DNA of 64,000 bases from GCA-2708415 sp964353185 (GTDB lineage Bacteria; Pseudomonadota; Alphaproteobacteria; Micavibrionales; Micavibrionaceae). The position numbers and the translations under genes are program-made. Shown here one piece after another: positions 1-8,901 of this stretch (positions are counted from its first letter, which is position 1; the number at the start of each line of letters is the position of its first letter). The notes beneath the pieces were generated by a model that did not search any database, was not told the DNA's origin, and saw only the letters and a list, made by a program, of their open reading frames with translations. The stretch spans positions 1-64,000 of the forward strand of contig CAYGUV010000003.1 in assembly GCA_964353185.1 (NCBI GenBank), written 5' to 3'.

Positions 1-56
1 GCGTAAGAGTTCAATAGGTAGTGAGACAGATTATAAGGGTATTTTGTTGACATAAC

Positions 57-85
57 AAAAAAGCTCCAAACAATGGAGCCTTTTT
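57..85 (-). terminator. Intrinsic terminator after tig
   Basis: A hairpin with arms GCTCCA/TGGAGC and a 5-nt loop is flanked by A and T runs on both sides, so it could work in both directions. It lies about 20 nt past the tig stop codon on the minus strand. Confidence 0.75.
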
Positions 86-105
86 AGTTTAATATAATTT
101 CAACC

Positions 106-1590
106 TTATTTCTTCGCAGCCGCTTTTTTCTTTGTCGCTTTTTTAGCTGCTTGTTTTTTCTCGCCATGGTCGTGATTACAATTTGCATCACCACAGCTAT
201 GACCTTCTTTTTTCGCCGCAGACTTTTTCTTGGCTGAAGATTTTTTCTTCGCTTTACCTTTACGGGCAAGCAATTCATCTTCTTCATCTTTCATCAAATC
301 TTCGATAGAGACTTCTTTATCTGTCACTGTCGCTTTATCAAAAAGAAGATCGACAACTTTATCTTCAAATAATGGTGCGCGAAGGCCTTCTAAAGCATTT
401 TTGTTTTTCTGATAGAAATCAAAAACCTCTTTTTCCTGACCAGGGTATTTTTGCGCTTCTGAAATAACCGCGCGCTGTAATTCTTGATCATTCACAGTAA
501 TTTTGTTTTGTTGGCCGATCTCTGCGATTACCAAACCTAAACGCACACGACGTTCCGCAATTACACTTAACTCTTCACGCTCTTCATCAGAAATTTCTTC
601 TGCGTCTGGGTTCATTTGGCGTTCTTGTTCAATTTGCTTTGTGATCCCCTCTTCTTCTGCTTCGACCATTGCAGGTGGCACTTCAAAAGTGTGTTTTTCA
701 TCAAGAATATCTAAAAGCTGACGTTTCATTTTTAGACGTGTTTGATTTGCGTAATCACTTTCAAGCTGATGTTTAACTGCATCACGTAAGGCTTTTTCAT
801 CATCAAACCCAAGCTCCTTTGCAAAATCATCATTTACTTCTGCTTCTGTTGCTTCGTGAATTTCATGAATAGTTACATCAAAAATGGCATCACGGCCCGC
901 TAATTCTGCTGCGCCATATTGTTCTGGGAATGAAACATTCACTTCAATTTTCTCACCGGCTTTTTGACCGACAAGCTGGTCTTCAAAACCAGGAATGAAT
1001 TGATTGCTTCCTAACTCTAACTTATGACCTTCAGCTTTCATACCATCGTGATGAACATCGTCATCTTTGGTGCGTCCGTCAAAATCAATCATGACAATGT
1101 CACCAGATTTTGTTTTACGGTCACTTGAAATCTTTTTAGACCCTTTATGATGCGCTGTAATGCGTGTTAACGCTTCATCGATATCTTTATCTTCAATTTT
1201 GGCAATAGGCTTTTCGATTTTAAGACCGTCAAGCTTCATCACGTCAAAATCAGGCAAGATGTCAACATTCATTGAATAAACAAGGTCTTTACCTTCATCA
1301 AATTCTTTCACTTCAATTTTTGGCTGCATCGCAGGACGAAGCTTTTTATCTTTAATAACTTTTGCAGTGGCGTCATTAACGGCACGTTCCAAAACTTCAC
1401 CCATTACAGAACGACCATATCTTTCTTGTAAAATTTTCATCGGCACTTTACCCGGACGGAACCCTTGAATTTTTACAGTTTTACCAACTTCGGTTAAACG
1501 TGTTTCAACCAATTCTTTAATGTCGTTGGCTGGAACAGTAATTTCCATTTCACGTGATAAGCCGTCTGATTTAATGTCTTTAACCTGCAT
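106..1590 (-). CDS. tig: Trigger factor with Lys-rich, Cys/His-containing tail
   Basis: This is the ribosome-associated folding chaperone and peptidyl-prolyl isomerase that binds nascent chains at the exit tunnel. The ribosome-docking signature GFRPGKVP is at residues 43-50. It is followed by an FKBP-like PPIase domain at roughly 155-245 and the helical SurA-like C-terminal arms to about residue 430. At 494 residues it is longer than the usual 430-450. The excess is a tail from about residue 444 made of Lys/Ala/Ser-rich blocks, interrupted by a short cluster with His464, Cys466, Cys471, His473 and His475. The tail is basic and probably disordered, and the Cys/His cluster could bind a metal (inference). 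The gene stands alone rather than in the common tig-clpP-clpX-lon order, although what lies beyond the window edge is unknown. Confidence 0.96.
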   Translation of the reverse strand: MQVKDIKSDGLSREMEITVPANDIKELVETRLTEVGKTVKIQGFRPGKVPMKILQERYGRSVMGEVLERAVNDATAKVIKDKKLRPAMQPKIEVKEFDEGKDLVYSMNVDILPDFDVMKLDGLKIEKPIAKIEDKDIDEALTRITAHHKGSKKISSDRKTKSGDIVMIDFDGRTKDDDVHHDGMKAEGHKLELGSNQFIPGFEDQLVGQKAGEKIEVNVSFPEQYGAAELAGRDAIFDVTIHEIHEATEAEVNDDFAKELGFDDEKALRDAVKHQLESDYANQTRLKMKRQLLDILDEKHTFEVPPAMVEAEEEGITKQIEQERQMNPDAEEISDEEREELSVIAERRVRLGLVIAEIGQQNKITVNDQELQRAVISEAQKYPGQEKEVFDFYQKNKNALEGLRAPLFEDKVVDLLFDKATVTDKEVSIEDLMKDEEDELLARKGKAKKKSSAKKKSAAKKEGHSCGDANCNHDHGEKKQAAKKATKKKAAAKK

Positions 1591-1631
1591 GATGTCTCTT
1601 TATATATCTAAATGTTATTGTTTTTAAAGCA

Positions 1632-1716
1632 TGGTGCGGGTGAAGGGACTTGAACCCCCACATCCTAAGATACCAGAACCTAAATCTGGCGCGTCTACCA
1701 ATTCCGCCACACCCGC
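1632..1716 (-). tRNA. tRNA-Leu(UAG)
   Basis: The minus strand reads as a complete class II tRNA with acceptor stem GCGGGTG/CACCCGC, a long variable arm, a T-arm with GGTTCAAGTCC and an encoded 3' CCA. The anticodon stem CCAGA/TCTGG encloses loop TTTAGGT, giving anticodon UAG for leucine CUN codons. Confidence 0.96.
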
Positions 1717-1791
1717 GTTCATGCTTTAGTCTGCCGCGTTTTAACCCATTGAAGGCGATTTGCCAAGGGAAAACCTACATAATTTTCAAGA

Positions 1792-1815
1792 CGTCAACGC
1801 ATAAACACGAGGACG
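1792..1815. repeat. Dispersed 24-nt palindrome, copy 1 (degenerate)
   Basis: The segment fits the pattern CGTCAACGC-N6-NCGAGGACG, with outer arms CGTC/GACG and inner CGC arms. Two closer copies sit in and beside the FMN riboswitch near 39.5-39.7 kb. In this copy the right inner arm has decayed. It lies between tRNA-Leu and tRNA-His, outside any gene. Confidence 0.55.
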
Positions 1816-1849
1816 CTGTATCAAATCACTTTTATATTGCAGTGATAAT

Positions 1850-1944
1850 ATCTAAATGGGGCGACTGACGGGGTTCGAACCCGCGACAACTCGGACCACA
1901 ACCGAGGGCTCTACCACTGAGCTACAGTCGCCATCATTTAGATG
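1850..1944. repeat. Inverted repeat flanking tRNA-His
   Basis: ATCTAAATG just left of the tRNA is matched by CATTTAGAT just right of it, so the precursor transcript could extend the acceptor stem by about nine base pairs. It may be a processing signal or chance in AT-rich sequence. Confidence 0.4.
1857..1932 (-). tRNA. tRNA-His(GUG) with encoded G-1
   Basis: The minus strand gives acceptor stem GCGACTG/CAGTCGC, D-stem GCTC and anticodon loop TTGTGGT, so the anticodon is GUG. CCA is encoded. An extra G precedes position 1 and faces C73, the classical G-1:C73 identity pair recognised by ordinary histidyl-tRNA synthetase. Many derived alphaproteobacteria lack this pair. Confidence 0.96.
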
Positions 1945-2082
1945 TCATTTTTTATATGAATTTGGGTTAAAAGGTCAAGCATTTAGTACACAAATATATC
2001 AAAACAGAAACATGGTGGTAATTCTGAAAAAACCTTTTAAAATTTCTTTACCTCTGTTTTGATGGGTGATAAAAGAAAGCAT

Positions 2083-2101
2083 TCATGCATTTTGTGCATG
2101 A
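2083..2101 (+). promoter_or_regulatory. Inverted repeat upstream of glnA, possible operator
   Basis: A perfect 7-bp inverted repeat, TCATGCA and TGCATGA, is separated by 5 nt and lies 46 nt before the glnA start. Position and symmetry suit a dimeric regulator site. The spacing does not match the NtrC consensus (TGCA-N9-TGCA), so the regulator is unknown. Confidence 0.4.
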
Positions 2102-2146
2102 TACTAATGCAATAATCGACCAACCAAATAGGAAAGTATAATAAAA

Positions 2147-3577
2147 ATGTCTGATAAAGGTCTTAAATTTAAGAGTTACAGCGAGTTCAAAAAATACTCT
2201 GATGAAAATGATATTCAATTCGTAGGGTTTGAGTTCACTGATCCACGCGGGAAACTACAACACACAGACCAGTTTATCACGACTGTTGATAAAGATATGT
2301 TTGAAAAAGGTGTTATGATTGATGGATCGTCAATCGCAGGATGGAAATCAATTGATAAATCAGACATGATGCTTGTACCCGATTGGGGCAAATGCTGGCT
2401 AGACCCCTTTGCTGCACAACCTACATTAAAGGTGTTCTGCTTTATTATGGAGCCCGAAGATGGTTCTTTATATAATCGTTGCCCGCGTAACATTGCAAAA
2501 AAAGCCGAGGCCTATGTAAAAGATGGTGGATATGGTGATACAGCCTATTTTGGCCCAGAAGCAGAATTCTTTGTCTTTGATGATGTCCGCATGAAAGCAG
2601 ACATGAACGAAGTTTCTTACCGCATTGATAGCACAGAAGGCCCTTACAATTCAGGCACTGCCTATGATGAAGGCAATACAGGTCATCGTCCTGGTGTAAA
2701 AGGTGGATACTTCCCCGAAGCACCAATTGATAGTGGGTCTGACCTGCGTGCTGAAATGCTTACAGTTATGGACGCAATCGGTGTTCCTGTTGAGAAGCAT
2801 CACCATGAAGTTGCCCCTTCCCAACATGAGCTAGGTATCTTCTTCTCAACATTGGTAGATTGCGCCGATAATCTTCAGCTTTATAAATACACTGTTCATA
2901 ACGTTGCTCATATCTATGGTAAAACAGCAACCTTCCTTCCAAAACCTATTTATGGCGATAATGGGTCAGGTATGCATGTTCACCAATCCATCTGGAAAGG
3001 CGGAAAACCAGGATTTGCAGGCGATAAATATGCTGGATTATCTGATACTGCGCTTTATTACATTGGTGGTATCATTAAACATGCAAAAGCATTAAACGCA
3101 TTCACAAACCCTTCGACGAATAGTTATAAGCGTTTAGTACCTGGATATGAGGCACCTGTTTTATTGGCATACTCTGCGCGTAACCGCTCTGCTTCTTGCC
3201 GTATTCCACATGGAGACTCCCCTAAGTCAAAACGTGTTGAAGTACGTTTCCCAGACGCAACAGCAAACCCTTATTTAGCTTTCTCTGCCATGTTAATGGC
3301 TGGTCTGGATGGTATTGATAACAAGATTCACCCAGGTGATGCGATGGATAAAGATCTGTATGATTTGCCCGCTGCAGAATTGGCTGAAATTCCAACTGTA
3401 TGTGGATCACTTCGAGAAGCATTAGATTCACTGAAAGCAGACCATGAGTTTTTAACAAAAGGTGGCGTGTTCACCGAAGATGCAATTCATGCCTATATTG
3501 ACTTAAAAATGGGAGAGGTTTTAAAATACGAAACAATGCCTCACCCAATTGAGTTTTTGATGTATTACTCTGCATAA
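2147..3577 (+). CDS. glnA: Type I glutamine synthetase
   Basis: It catalyses ATP-dependent condensation of glutamate and ammonia to glutamine, as a cytoplasmic dodecamer. The 476-residue length fits the GSI-beta type. Visible signatures include the beta-grasp motif around DGSSIAGW, the metal/glutamate motif GPEAEFFVFDD, HHHEVAPSQHELG, and the ATP/ammonia-site segment with KRLVPGYEAP and NRSASCRIP. The adenylylation loop KDLYDLP is present with its tyrosine at about residue 405, so activity is probably controlled by GlnE adenylylation. No glnB precedes it, unlike the common glnB-glnA operon. A terminator follows the stop, and a 7-bp inverted repeat lies in the leader. Confidence 0.98.
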   Translation: MSDKGLKFKSYSEFKKYSDENDIQFVGFEFTDPRGKLQHTDQFITTVDKDMFEKGVMIDGSSIAGWKSIDKSDMMLVPDWGKCWLDPFAAQPTLKVFCFIMEPEDGSLYNRCPRNIAKKAEAYVKDGGYGDTAYFGPEAEFFVFDDVRMKADMNEVSYRIDSTEGPYNSGTAYDEGNTGHRPGVKGGYFPEAPIDSGSDLRAEMLTVMDAIGVPVEKHHHEVAPSQHELGIFFSTLVDCADNLQLYKYTVHNVAHIYGKTATFLPKPIYGDNGSGMHVHQSIWKGGKPGFAGDKYAGLSDTALYYIGGIIKHAKALNAFTNPSTNSYKRLVPGYEAPVLLAYSARNRSASCRIPHGDSPKSKRVEVRFPDATANPYLAFSAMLMAGLDGIDNKIHPGDAMDKDLYDLPAAELAEIPTVCGSLREALDSLKADHEFLTKGGVFTEDAIHAYIDLKMGEVLKYETMPHPIEFLMYYSA

Positions 3578-3601
3578 ATTAATTCATTTGAAGATGAAAA
3601 G

Positions 3602-3632
3602 AAAAAGCCAGCTATAAATGCTGGCTTTTTTT
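3602..3632. terminator. Bidirectional terminator between glnA and a convergent gene
   Basis: The stem GCCAGC/GCTGGC with loop TATAAAT is flanked by A5 and T7 runs, so it can end transcripts from both convergent genes. It touches the stop codon of the minus-strand gene. Confidence 0.85.
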
Positions 3633-4833
3633 ATTCCATTATCTTCATATAATTGGGGGCATCACTGTTACGTTGAATATTACTTAATAATATTTTATAG
3701 GCTTCCACATTTCGTGCCCAAGATAAAAAATTTATATCACGCTCTGGCGTATAAAGGGCGATAAAATAGTAATATTCTTTATTTTCAAGAAAACTAAACC
3801 AAATTTCATAATTTAAAAACTGGCTATTAATTGCATTCAAAGTATAAGCTTCTGTAAATCCAATTTTCATTTCATCTTGGTAATCCATATCAACTTTTTC
3901 CAAAAAATCACCTAAACGGTACCCATCCAAGATCATTTTTTCTTTATAAAAAGCGACTTCTTTTGAACGGATTTTATCATCTTCCTTTTTAGAAATGTAA
4001 ATATTGACTTGCCCGTCTAATCGATCCCCTTTTGTATTTCGATAAATTCTAGCCATCATACGGTCAATTGTACGAATATACGGCGCCTCTAATTCCCACG
4101 AAGCAGGGAATTTCATATATGATTGATCAAGAAACCTATAATCTTTTAACTCTTCTACTCCCGCTTTTTCAGCATTATCTAAGGAAAATGAATTAATGAC
4201 TTGTGCCTGTAGAATTTTATTCTCTTCATACAACTCCTGCGGAAGATAATATCGCGCCATAATCATACGAGGACCATTTTTGACTGCCTTAATACGAACT
4301 TTATATGTAATATCATTGATAATTTCTGTGTAAAGCGCTTCAATAGCAGAATCATCTTCTTCAATATTCATGCCTTCTAAGGACAGCCCATTGGTAATAA
4401 CATAGTACAAAAACCAGTTACGTGCCGAAATTTCAAATTCAAGCTCTAATGCCTCTAGAATAAAAGAGCTTCGATATGATTTAACGGGGGGGCTAGAATA
4501 TCGAGACATTACACCCAATACTTTTTGACTAACGCTTTCTGCTAAATTAATAGCCGTCAGTTTAGATGTCACAGATTCAAATTCTTTCGGTAATCTAATT
4601 TGATACGCCAAAAAATGGTCATCGTAAGGAACATTTTTTATAAACTGCGTTTTTTCAAAAAAATCTTCTTCAGACAAAAATTCAACAGGCGGCAGTTCTT
4701 CAAACTCAATAATGCTTTCTGCCTTAACAGGCTGAATCGAAAGTATCATCAACATTATGACGCTAAAAAAAAGATAGTTTTTTTGAATTTTCATACTAAA
4801 CACCATTAAAAAGGAGTTGGAAAACTGCAACAA
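3631..4833 (-). CDS. Secreted protein of unknown function
   Basis: No family is recognised. The N-terminus carries a signal peptide with hydrophobic core YLFFSVIMLMILS and a probable cleavage after PVKA, so the mature protein of about 360 residues should be periplasmic or outer-membrane associated. The rest is mixed polar sequence without membrane helices or cysteine motifs. The start is uncertain. A TTG at the given start has an AAAGGA-like ribosome site 11-14 nt upstream, while the ATG at 4794 places the signal peptide at the extreme N-terminus but lacks a clear ribosome site. It is convergent with glnA and divergent from parE. Confidence 0.75.
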   Translation of the reverse strand: MLQFSNSFLMVFSMKIQKNYLFFSVIMLMILSIQPVKAESIIEFEELPPVEFLSEEDFFEKTQFIKNVPYDDHFLAYQIRLPKEFESVTSKLTAINLAESVSQKVLGVMSRYSSPPVKSYRSSFILEALELEFEISARNWFLYYVITNGLSLEGMNIEEDDSAIEALYTEIINDITYKVRIKAVKNGPRMIMARYYLPQELYEENKILQAQVINSFSLDNAEKAGVEELKDYRFLDQSYMKFPASWELEAPYIRTIDRMMARIYRNTKGDRLDGQVNIYISKKEDDKIRSKEVAFYKEKMILDGYRLGDFLEKVDMDYQDEMKIGFTEAYTLNAINSQFLNYEIWFSFLENKEYYYFIALYTPERDINFLSWARNVEAYKILLSNIQRNSDAPNYMKIME

Positions 4834-4929
4834 GCTGTTATTCCTTTGGTTTTAACCATTTTATTGTAACACATAATCCTATATGAATAATATTATCATT
4901 TAATCCATAGAAATATTACATTCAAAATT

Positions 4930-6942
4930 ATGACATCTTTATTTGACGAAAAAAAGACAACATCAGAAAATTCTTATGACGCCTCAGATATCGAGGTTCT
5001 AGAAGGTCTAGAACCCGTTAGAATGCGCCCTGGCATGTATATTGGCGGCACAGATGAACGTGCCTATCATCACCTCGTCGGGGAAATTCTAGATAACTCC
5101 ATGGATGAAGCAGTTGCTGGCCATGCTGACCGCATTGAAATTCATCTGGATGCTGACGGGGGATTAACAATTTCTGATAATGGCCGTGGTATTCCTGTTA
5201 ATAATCACCCTAAATTTCCTAATAAATCAGCTCTAGAGGTTATTTTAACAACACTACACTCTGGTGGTAAATTCACAGGAAAAAACTACGAAACCGCTGG
5301 TGGCCTTCATGGTGTTGGTATCTCTGTGGTTAATGCATTATCAGATGTGATGTGGGTTGAGGTTGCGAGAGAAAAACAACTTTATAAGCAAAGTTTTAGC
5401 AAAGGGTTTCCAACATCAGAACTAGAAAAACTTGGTGCCGTTCATAACCGTCGCGGAACCACCGTTTACTTTCACCCTGACCCAGAAATTTTTGGAACAA
5501 AGTTAAAGTTTAAACCCTCTTGGCTCTACAACATGGCACGTTCCAAAGCGTATCTTTTCCGAGGTGTAAAAATAAAATGGTCATGTGACCCAAATGTTAT
5601 CGACACAGAATCCAAAGTAAAACCTGAAGAGGTTTTTCACTTCCCTAATGGTATAGAAGACTTTCTAACAAACTCCCTCGCAGGAAAACAAATGCTTACG
5701 CCACGTCCATTTTCGGGGCAAACAAAATTACCCGATGATTCTGGACGTGTAGAATTTGCAATTGCATGGCCTACGCGCGGCGAAGGATTTATGCGTTCTT
5801 ACTGTAATACAATCCCCACGCCTTTAGGTGGGACACATGAACAAGGTTTAAGAACCGCCCTTCTTCGCGGATTAAAATCTTATGGTGAAATGATCGGAAA
5901 TAAAAAAACCAGCATTATTACAGGTGATGATATTTTTGGTGAAGCGGCCGCATTGTTATCAGTCTTTATCCGTGACCCACAATTCCAAGGGCAAACCAAA
6001 GAAAAGCTTGTCAGCGCGCCTGCAACACGTTGGGTTGACACTGCGATTAAAGATTACTTTGATCACTGGCTTACCGCTGACCCACAAGCGAGCAAGTTAT
6101 TACTTGATACCATCATCTTAAAAGCAGAAGAGCGTATTAGACGCAAAGAAGATAAAGCCACACAACGAAAATCAGCGACGCGTAAATTACGGTTGCCCGG
6201 TAAATTAGCCGATTGTAGCCGCAATAACTCAAACGACACCGAATTATTTTTGGTTGAGGGGGATTCTGCGGGCGGTTCGGCAAAGCAGGCGCGTATGCGT
6301 GAAACTCAAGCCGTACTTCCTTTACGAGGTAAAATTCTTAATGTCGTTAGTGCGTCACGTGATAAAATAAAAGCTAACCAGGAAATTCAAGATCTTATAC
6401 AAGCAACAGGTTGTGGTATTGGTAAGGATTTTGACGTAAACAAACTTCGATATGAACGCATTATCATTATGACCGATGCGGATGTTGATGGTGCGCACAT
6501 TGCCGCCCTTCTCGTCACTTTCTTTTACACACAGATGCGTGCACTTATTGACAATGGACACCTTTATATTGCGCAACCACCGCTCTATCGATTGGTAAGT
6601 GGTAATTTAAGCGAGTACGCCCAAGATGAAGAGCATCGTGAAAAGCTTATGAACACTGTTTTTAAATCTAAAAAGAAAGTTGATGTTAGCCGATTCAAAG
6701 GGTTGGGTGAGATGCCTGCCGCTCAACTAAAGGAAACAACAATGAACCCCAAAAGCCGCGTTTTATTGAGGGTAACCTTACCCGATGCAAAGAATATTGC
6801 AGGAATTGATGAAGATGATGACATGTCGCCTTCAATTGCAGATGTTGATGATTTGGTTGAACGCTTAATGGGTAAAAATGCGGAGAGCAGATTTAATTTT
6901 ATTCAAGATAATGCAGAATTTGTTCAGGATTTAGATATCTAA
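4930..6942 (+). CDS. parE: DNA topoisomerase IV subunit B
   Basis: This is the ATPase subunit of topoisomerase IV, which decatenates daughter chromosomes with ParC (encoded at 49.8-52.0 kb). The GHKL ATPase shows EILDNSMDEA, DNGRGIPV and GGLHGVGISVVNALS in the first 130 residues. A transducer domain follows, then the TOPRIM segment with EGDSAGGSAKQARMRETQA near residue 440 and DADVDGAHI near 515. At 670 residues it has the ParE length rather than the roughly 800 of GyrB, and segments such as NRRGTTVYFHPDPEIF are ParE-like. The next gene starts 2 nt after the stop, so they are probably co-transcribed. Confidence 0.93.
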   Translation: MTSLFDEKKTTSENSYDASDIEVLEGLEPVRMRPGMYIGGTDERAYHHLVGEILDNSMDEAVAGHADRIEIHLDADGGLTISDNGRGIPVNNHPKFPNKSALEVILTTLHSGGKFTGKNYETAGGLHGVGISVVNALSDVMWVEVAREKQLYKQSFSKGFPTSELEKLGAVHNRRGTTVYFHPDPEIFGTKLKFKPSWLYNMARSKAYLFRGVKIKWSCDPNVIDTESKVKPEEVFHFPNGIEDFLTNSLAGKQMLTPRPFSGQTKLPDDSGRVEFAIAWPTRGEGFMRSYCNTIPTPLGGTHEQGLRTALLRGLKSYGEMIGNKKTSIITGDDIFGEAAALLSVFIRDPQFQGQTKEKLVSAPATRWVDTAIKDYFDHWLTADPQASKLLLDTIILKAEERIRRKEDKATQRKSATRKLRLPGKLADCSRNNSNDTELFLVEGDSAGGSAKQARMRETQAVLPLRGKILNVVSASRDKIKANQEIQDLIQATGCGIGKDFDVNKLRYERIIIMTDADVDGAHIAALLVTFFYTQMRALIDNGHLYIAQPPLYRLVSGNLSEYAQDEEHREKLMNTVFKSKKKVDVSRFKGLGEMPAAQLKETTMNPKSRVLLRVTLPDAKNIAGIDEDDDMSPSIADVDDLVERLMGKNAESRFNFIQDNAEFVQDLDI

Positions 6943-6944
6943 AA

Positions 6945-8153
6945 ATGAAAACGACTATCTTTGCCACGATCTTTCTTTTTGTTTGTTTATTTCTAACCAT
7001 TCAAATCGTTGCCATTCCAAAAGCAAAAAAAGATATTGAAGCCATCTTTACGAAATATGGATTTTCATCTGTTCAGATTAAAGAGGCGCAATTTAATATC
7101 AACGGCCTTACTATTCCTTTAATTAAATTAGATAAAGACGGCTTTAGTAAAATTGAAAATATGCAAGCTACAATCTTTTGGCCTACCTATATTTTTAAAC
7201 CAGAAATAAATGCTATTGACGCCAGTAATATTCATGTTGCCTCAACAACAAAGGAAATTGCTCAAAATATTAATGTTATTAAAAAACTTATGTTAAACAT
7301 AAAGTCAAAAGATGATATCAAAAGAATTTCATTCAAAAAATTAACTTGGGACGTTTCAACACAATACGGCCCTATTCGATTACAGGGCGATGTTGATTAC
7401 TACAATCGATCTGTTCAAACACTCCTGCTTAATCTTTATGCAGAACAAAACCAATTAGCATTTAACAGTCAATGGCAATTTGAAAGCAATGAGAATAATG
7501 AAATATATGCCCAAGGTAACTTCTCTGATTTAAAAGTAAATATGCCCCCTTTTGTTTTAAACCGTGGAAATGGCTGGGCCAGTCTATCGCCAGAAGATGG
7601 TCTTACTGCTCAAATGGATGCGGGCAACGGCACATTATTCAAACTCCCCCTACAATCAATAAACCTAATCAGTAGTTCTAATGATGATTATCACGATCTT
7701 ATTATCCGTAGTAAAGTAACCGGAAATATTGGCACAACATTATCTGCAGATGTTCGGGTCTCAAAAAATATTAATTCTCAAGATTTTAATATGAGATTCC
7801 AGTCCAATGATTTTTTGGCTCTCTCTGATTATCTATCCCAAAAAAGTGTTATTTCAAACTCGCTTAAAGAAAAAATTACTTTTGAAATACTTCTCTTTAC
7901 AGCAGATTATTTAAAAGATCGCCGTTTTGCAGATGGGCCATGGCCTTTCGAAATTAATGTTAGTAACCAAAATAGTGATACCGCGACAGGCGTTTTCTTA
8001 TTTTATCCAAACTCTCAAGAAATGAGAGGATCTGCCCAAGGCGATGTTCCTATGATTGATTTCTTAAAAACTATTTTGGCAAAAGAAGGCCAAGAGTCCT
8101 CCGACAATATTATTCGCTTAGATGAAAATTTAAAAACGTACTTTATTCAGTAA
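6945..8153 (+). CDS. Membrane-anchored periplasmic protein of unknown function
   Basis: A single N-terminal hydrophobic helix (about residues 4-24), probably uncleaved or a signal peptide, precedes about 375 polar residues rich in alternating beta-strand patterns. The overall look resembles AsmA/YdbH-type beta-rich periplasmic proteins, but no signature allows a firm assignment. It starts 2 nt after parE and is convergent with the next gene, with only 3 nt between the stops. It is strongly A/T-biased in codon use (many Asn, Lys, Ile). Confidence 0.75.
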   Translation: MKTTIFATIFLFVCLFLTIQIVAIPKAKKDIEAIFTKYGFSSVQIKEAQFNINGLTIPLIKLDKDGFSKIENMQATIFWPTYIFKPEINAIDASNIHVASTTKEIAQNINVIKKLMLNIKSKDDIKRISFKKLTWDVSTQYGPIRLQGDVDYYNRSVQTLLLNLYAEQNQLAFNSQWQFESNENNEIYAQGNFSDLKVNMPPFVLNRGNGWASLSPEDGLTAQMDAGNGTLFKLPLQSINLISSSNDDYHDLIIRSKVTGNIGTTLSADVRVSKNINSQDFNMRFQSNDFLALSDYLSQKSVISNSLKEKITFEILLFTADYLKDRRFADGPWPFEINVSNQNSDTATGVFLFYPNSQEMRGSAQGDVPMIDFLKTILAKEGQESSDNIIRLDENLKTYFIQ

Positions 8154-8156
8154 AAT

Positions 8157-8876
8157 TTATGGGTAATTGCAAGAGTCAAAAACAACTTTTGCAAATGATC
8201 TTGCCCCCGTTTCAATCGTAAAACGATACTCCCTATTTCCAACCACCATCGAATGACGAATTGGAAGCACACCTTTTTTGATTTCTTTTTCTTCGCCATT
8301 TTTAAATGTAATTGCGACAGGTTTTGCCTGGTCGAACCACGCCTCAGGATTCCCCTCTTGATTCTGTGCTGATGTACCTATACCCGTAATAGTTATGGTA
8401 TCGGCAATTTGAACGATACTTTGTGGCCCTTTATTAGCAGGAGTTGAAACAACAAATCGCTTGCTGTCTGGATCTAAACACCCTGTTGGCGGCCTTGTAG
8501 ATCGAATAACAAATGATAACCGCTCAGGATCTGTTCCTTTGGATAACTGTTCACGCAGGACCGTCACCAAATCCTGAATAGGACCTTCTGGCAAAATACT
8601 CGCCACTTCTTCTTTCAATTGCTCAAATCTTTTGTTGGCTGTTTGCGCCGATGCCGTTGATTCAGTTACTTGCGCTTGAAGGTCTTCACGTTGCGCTTCT
8701 AAGGTTTCAATAGATTCTTTTAAAACAATTAATTGTTCGGCTCCGTATTGCTTTCCAAGCCAAAATCCAGAAACAAGAGAGACTATTATAAAGGCAAAAA
8801 CCTTCAATAGCCCTGCTAGGCGTTGGGCAGCTCGCTCTTGATAACGACGATGAGGATTATAACTACCAATAGACAT
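8157..8876 (-). CDS. Single-pass membrane protein with coiled coil
   Basis: Not recognised. Residues 1-20 are basic and cytoplasmic. A transmembrane helix follows at about 22-41 (GLLKVFAFIIVSLVSGFWLG), then a Glu/Gln-rich coiled coil at roughly 45-95, then a globular domain of about 130 residues with two cysteines (in TGCLDP and DSCNYP) that could form a disulfide. The topology suggests a periplasmic C-terminal domain. It follows the SLC13-family gene by 25 nt on the same strand and may be co-transcribed with it. Confidence 0.75.
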   Translation of the reverse strand: MSIGSYNPHRRYQERAAQRLAGLLKVFAFIIVSLVSGFWLGKQYGAEQLIVLKESIETLEAQREDLQAQVTESTASAQTANKRFEQLKEEVASILPEGPIQDLVTVLREQLSKGTDPERLSFVIRSTRPPTGCLDPDSKRFVVSTPANKGPQSIVQIADTITITGIGTSAQNQEGNPEAWFDQAKPVAITFKNGEEKEIKKGVLPIRHSMVVGNREYRFTIETGARSFAKVVFDSCNYP

Positions 8877-8901
8877 TTTTTAAATTTCGTCCCTCACTAT
8901 T

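Noticed and set aside
84..287. Lys-rich reading frame over the tig tail
   Set aside because: It is the out-of-frame shadow of the Lys/Ala-rich trigger-factor tail on the same strand.
2084..2100. NtrC site before glnA
   Set aside because: The palindrome half-sites TGCA are 5 nt apart instead of 9, so it is not an NtrC consensus.
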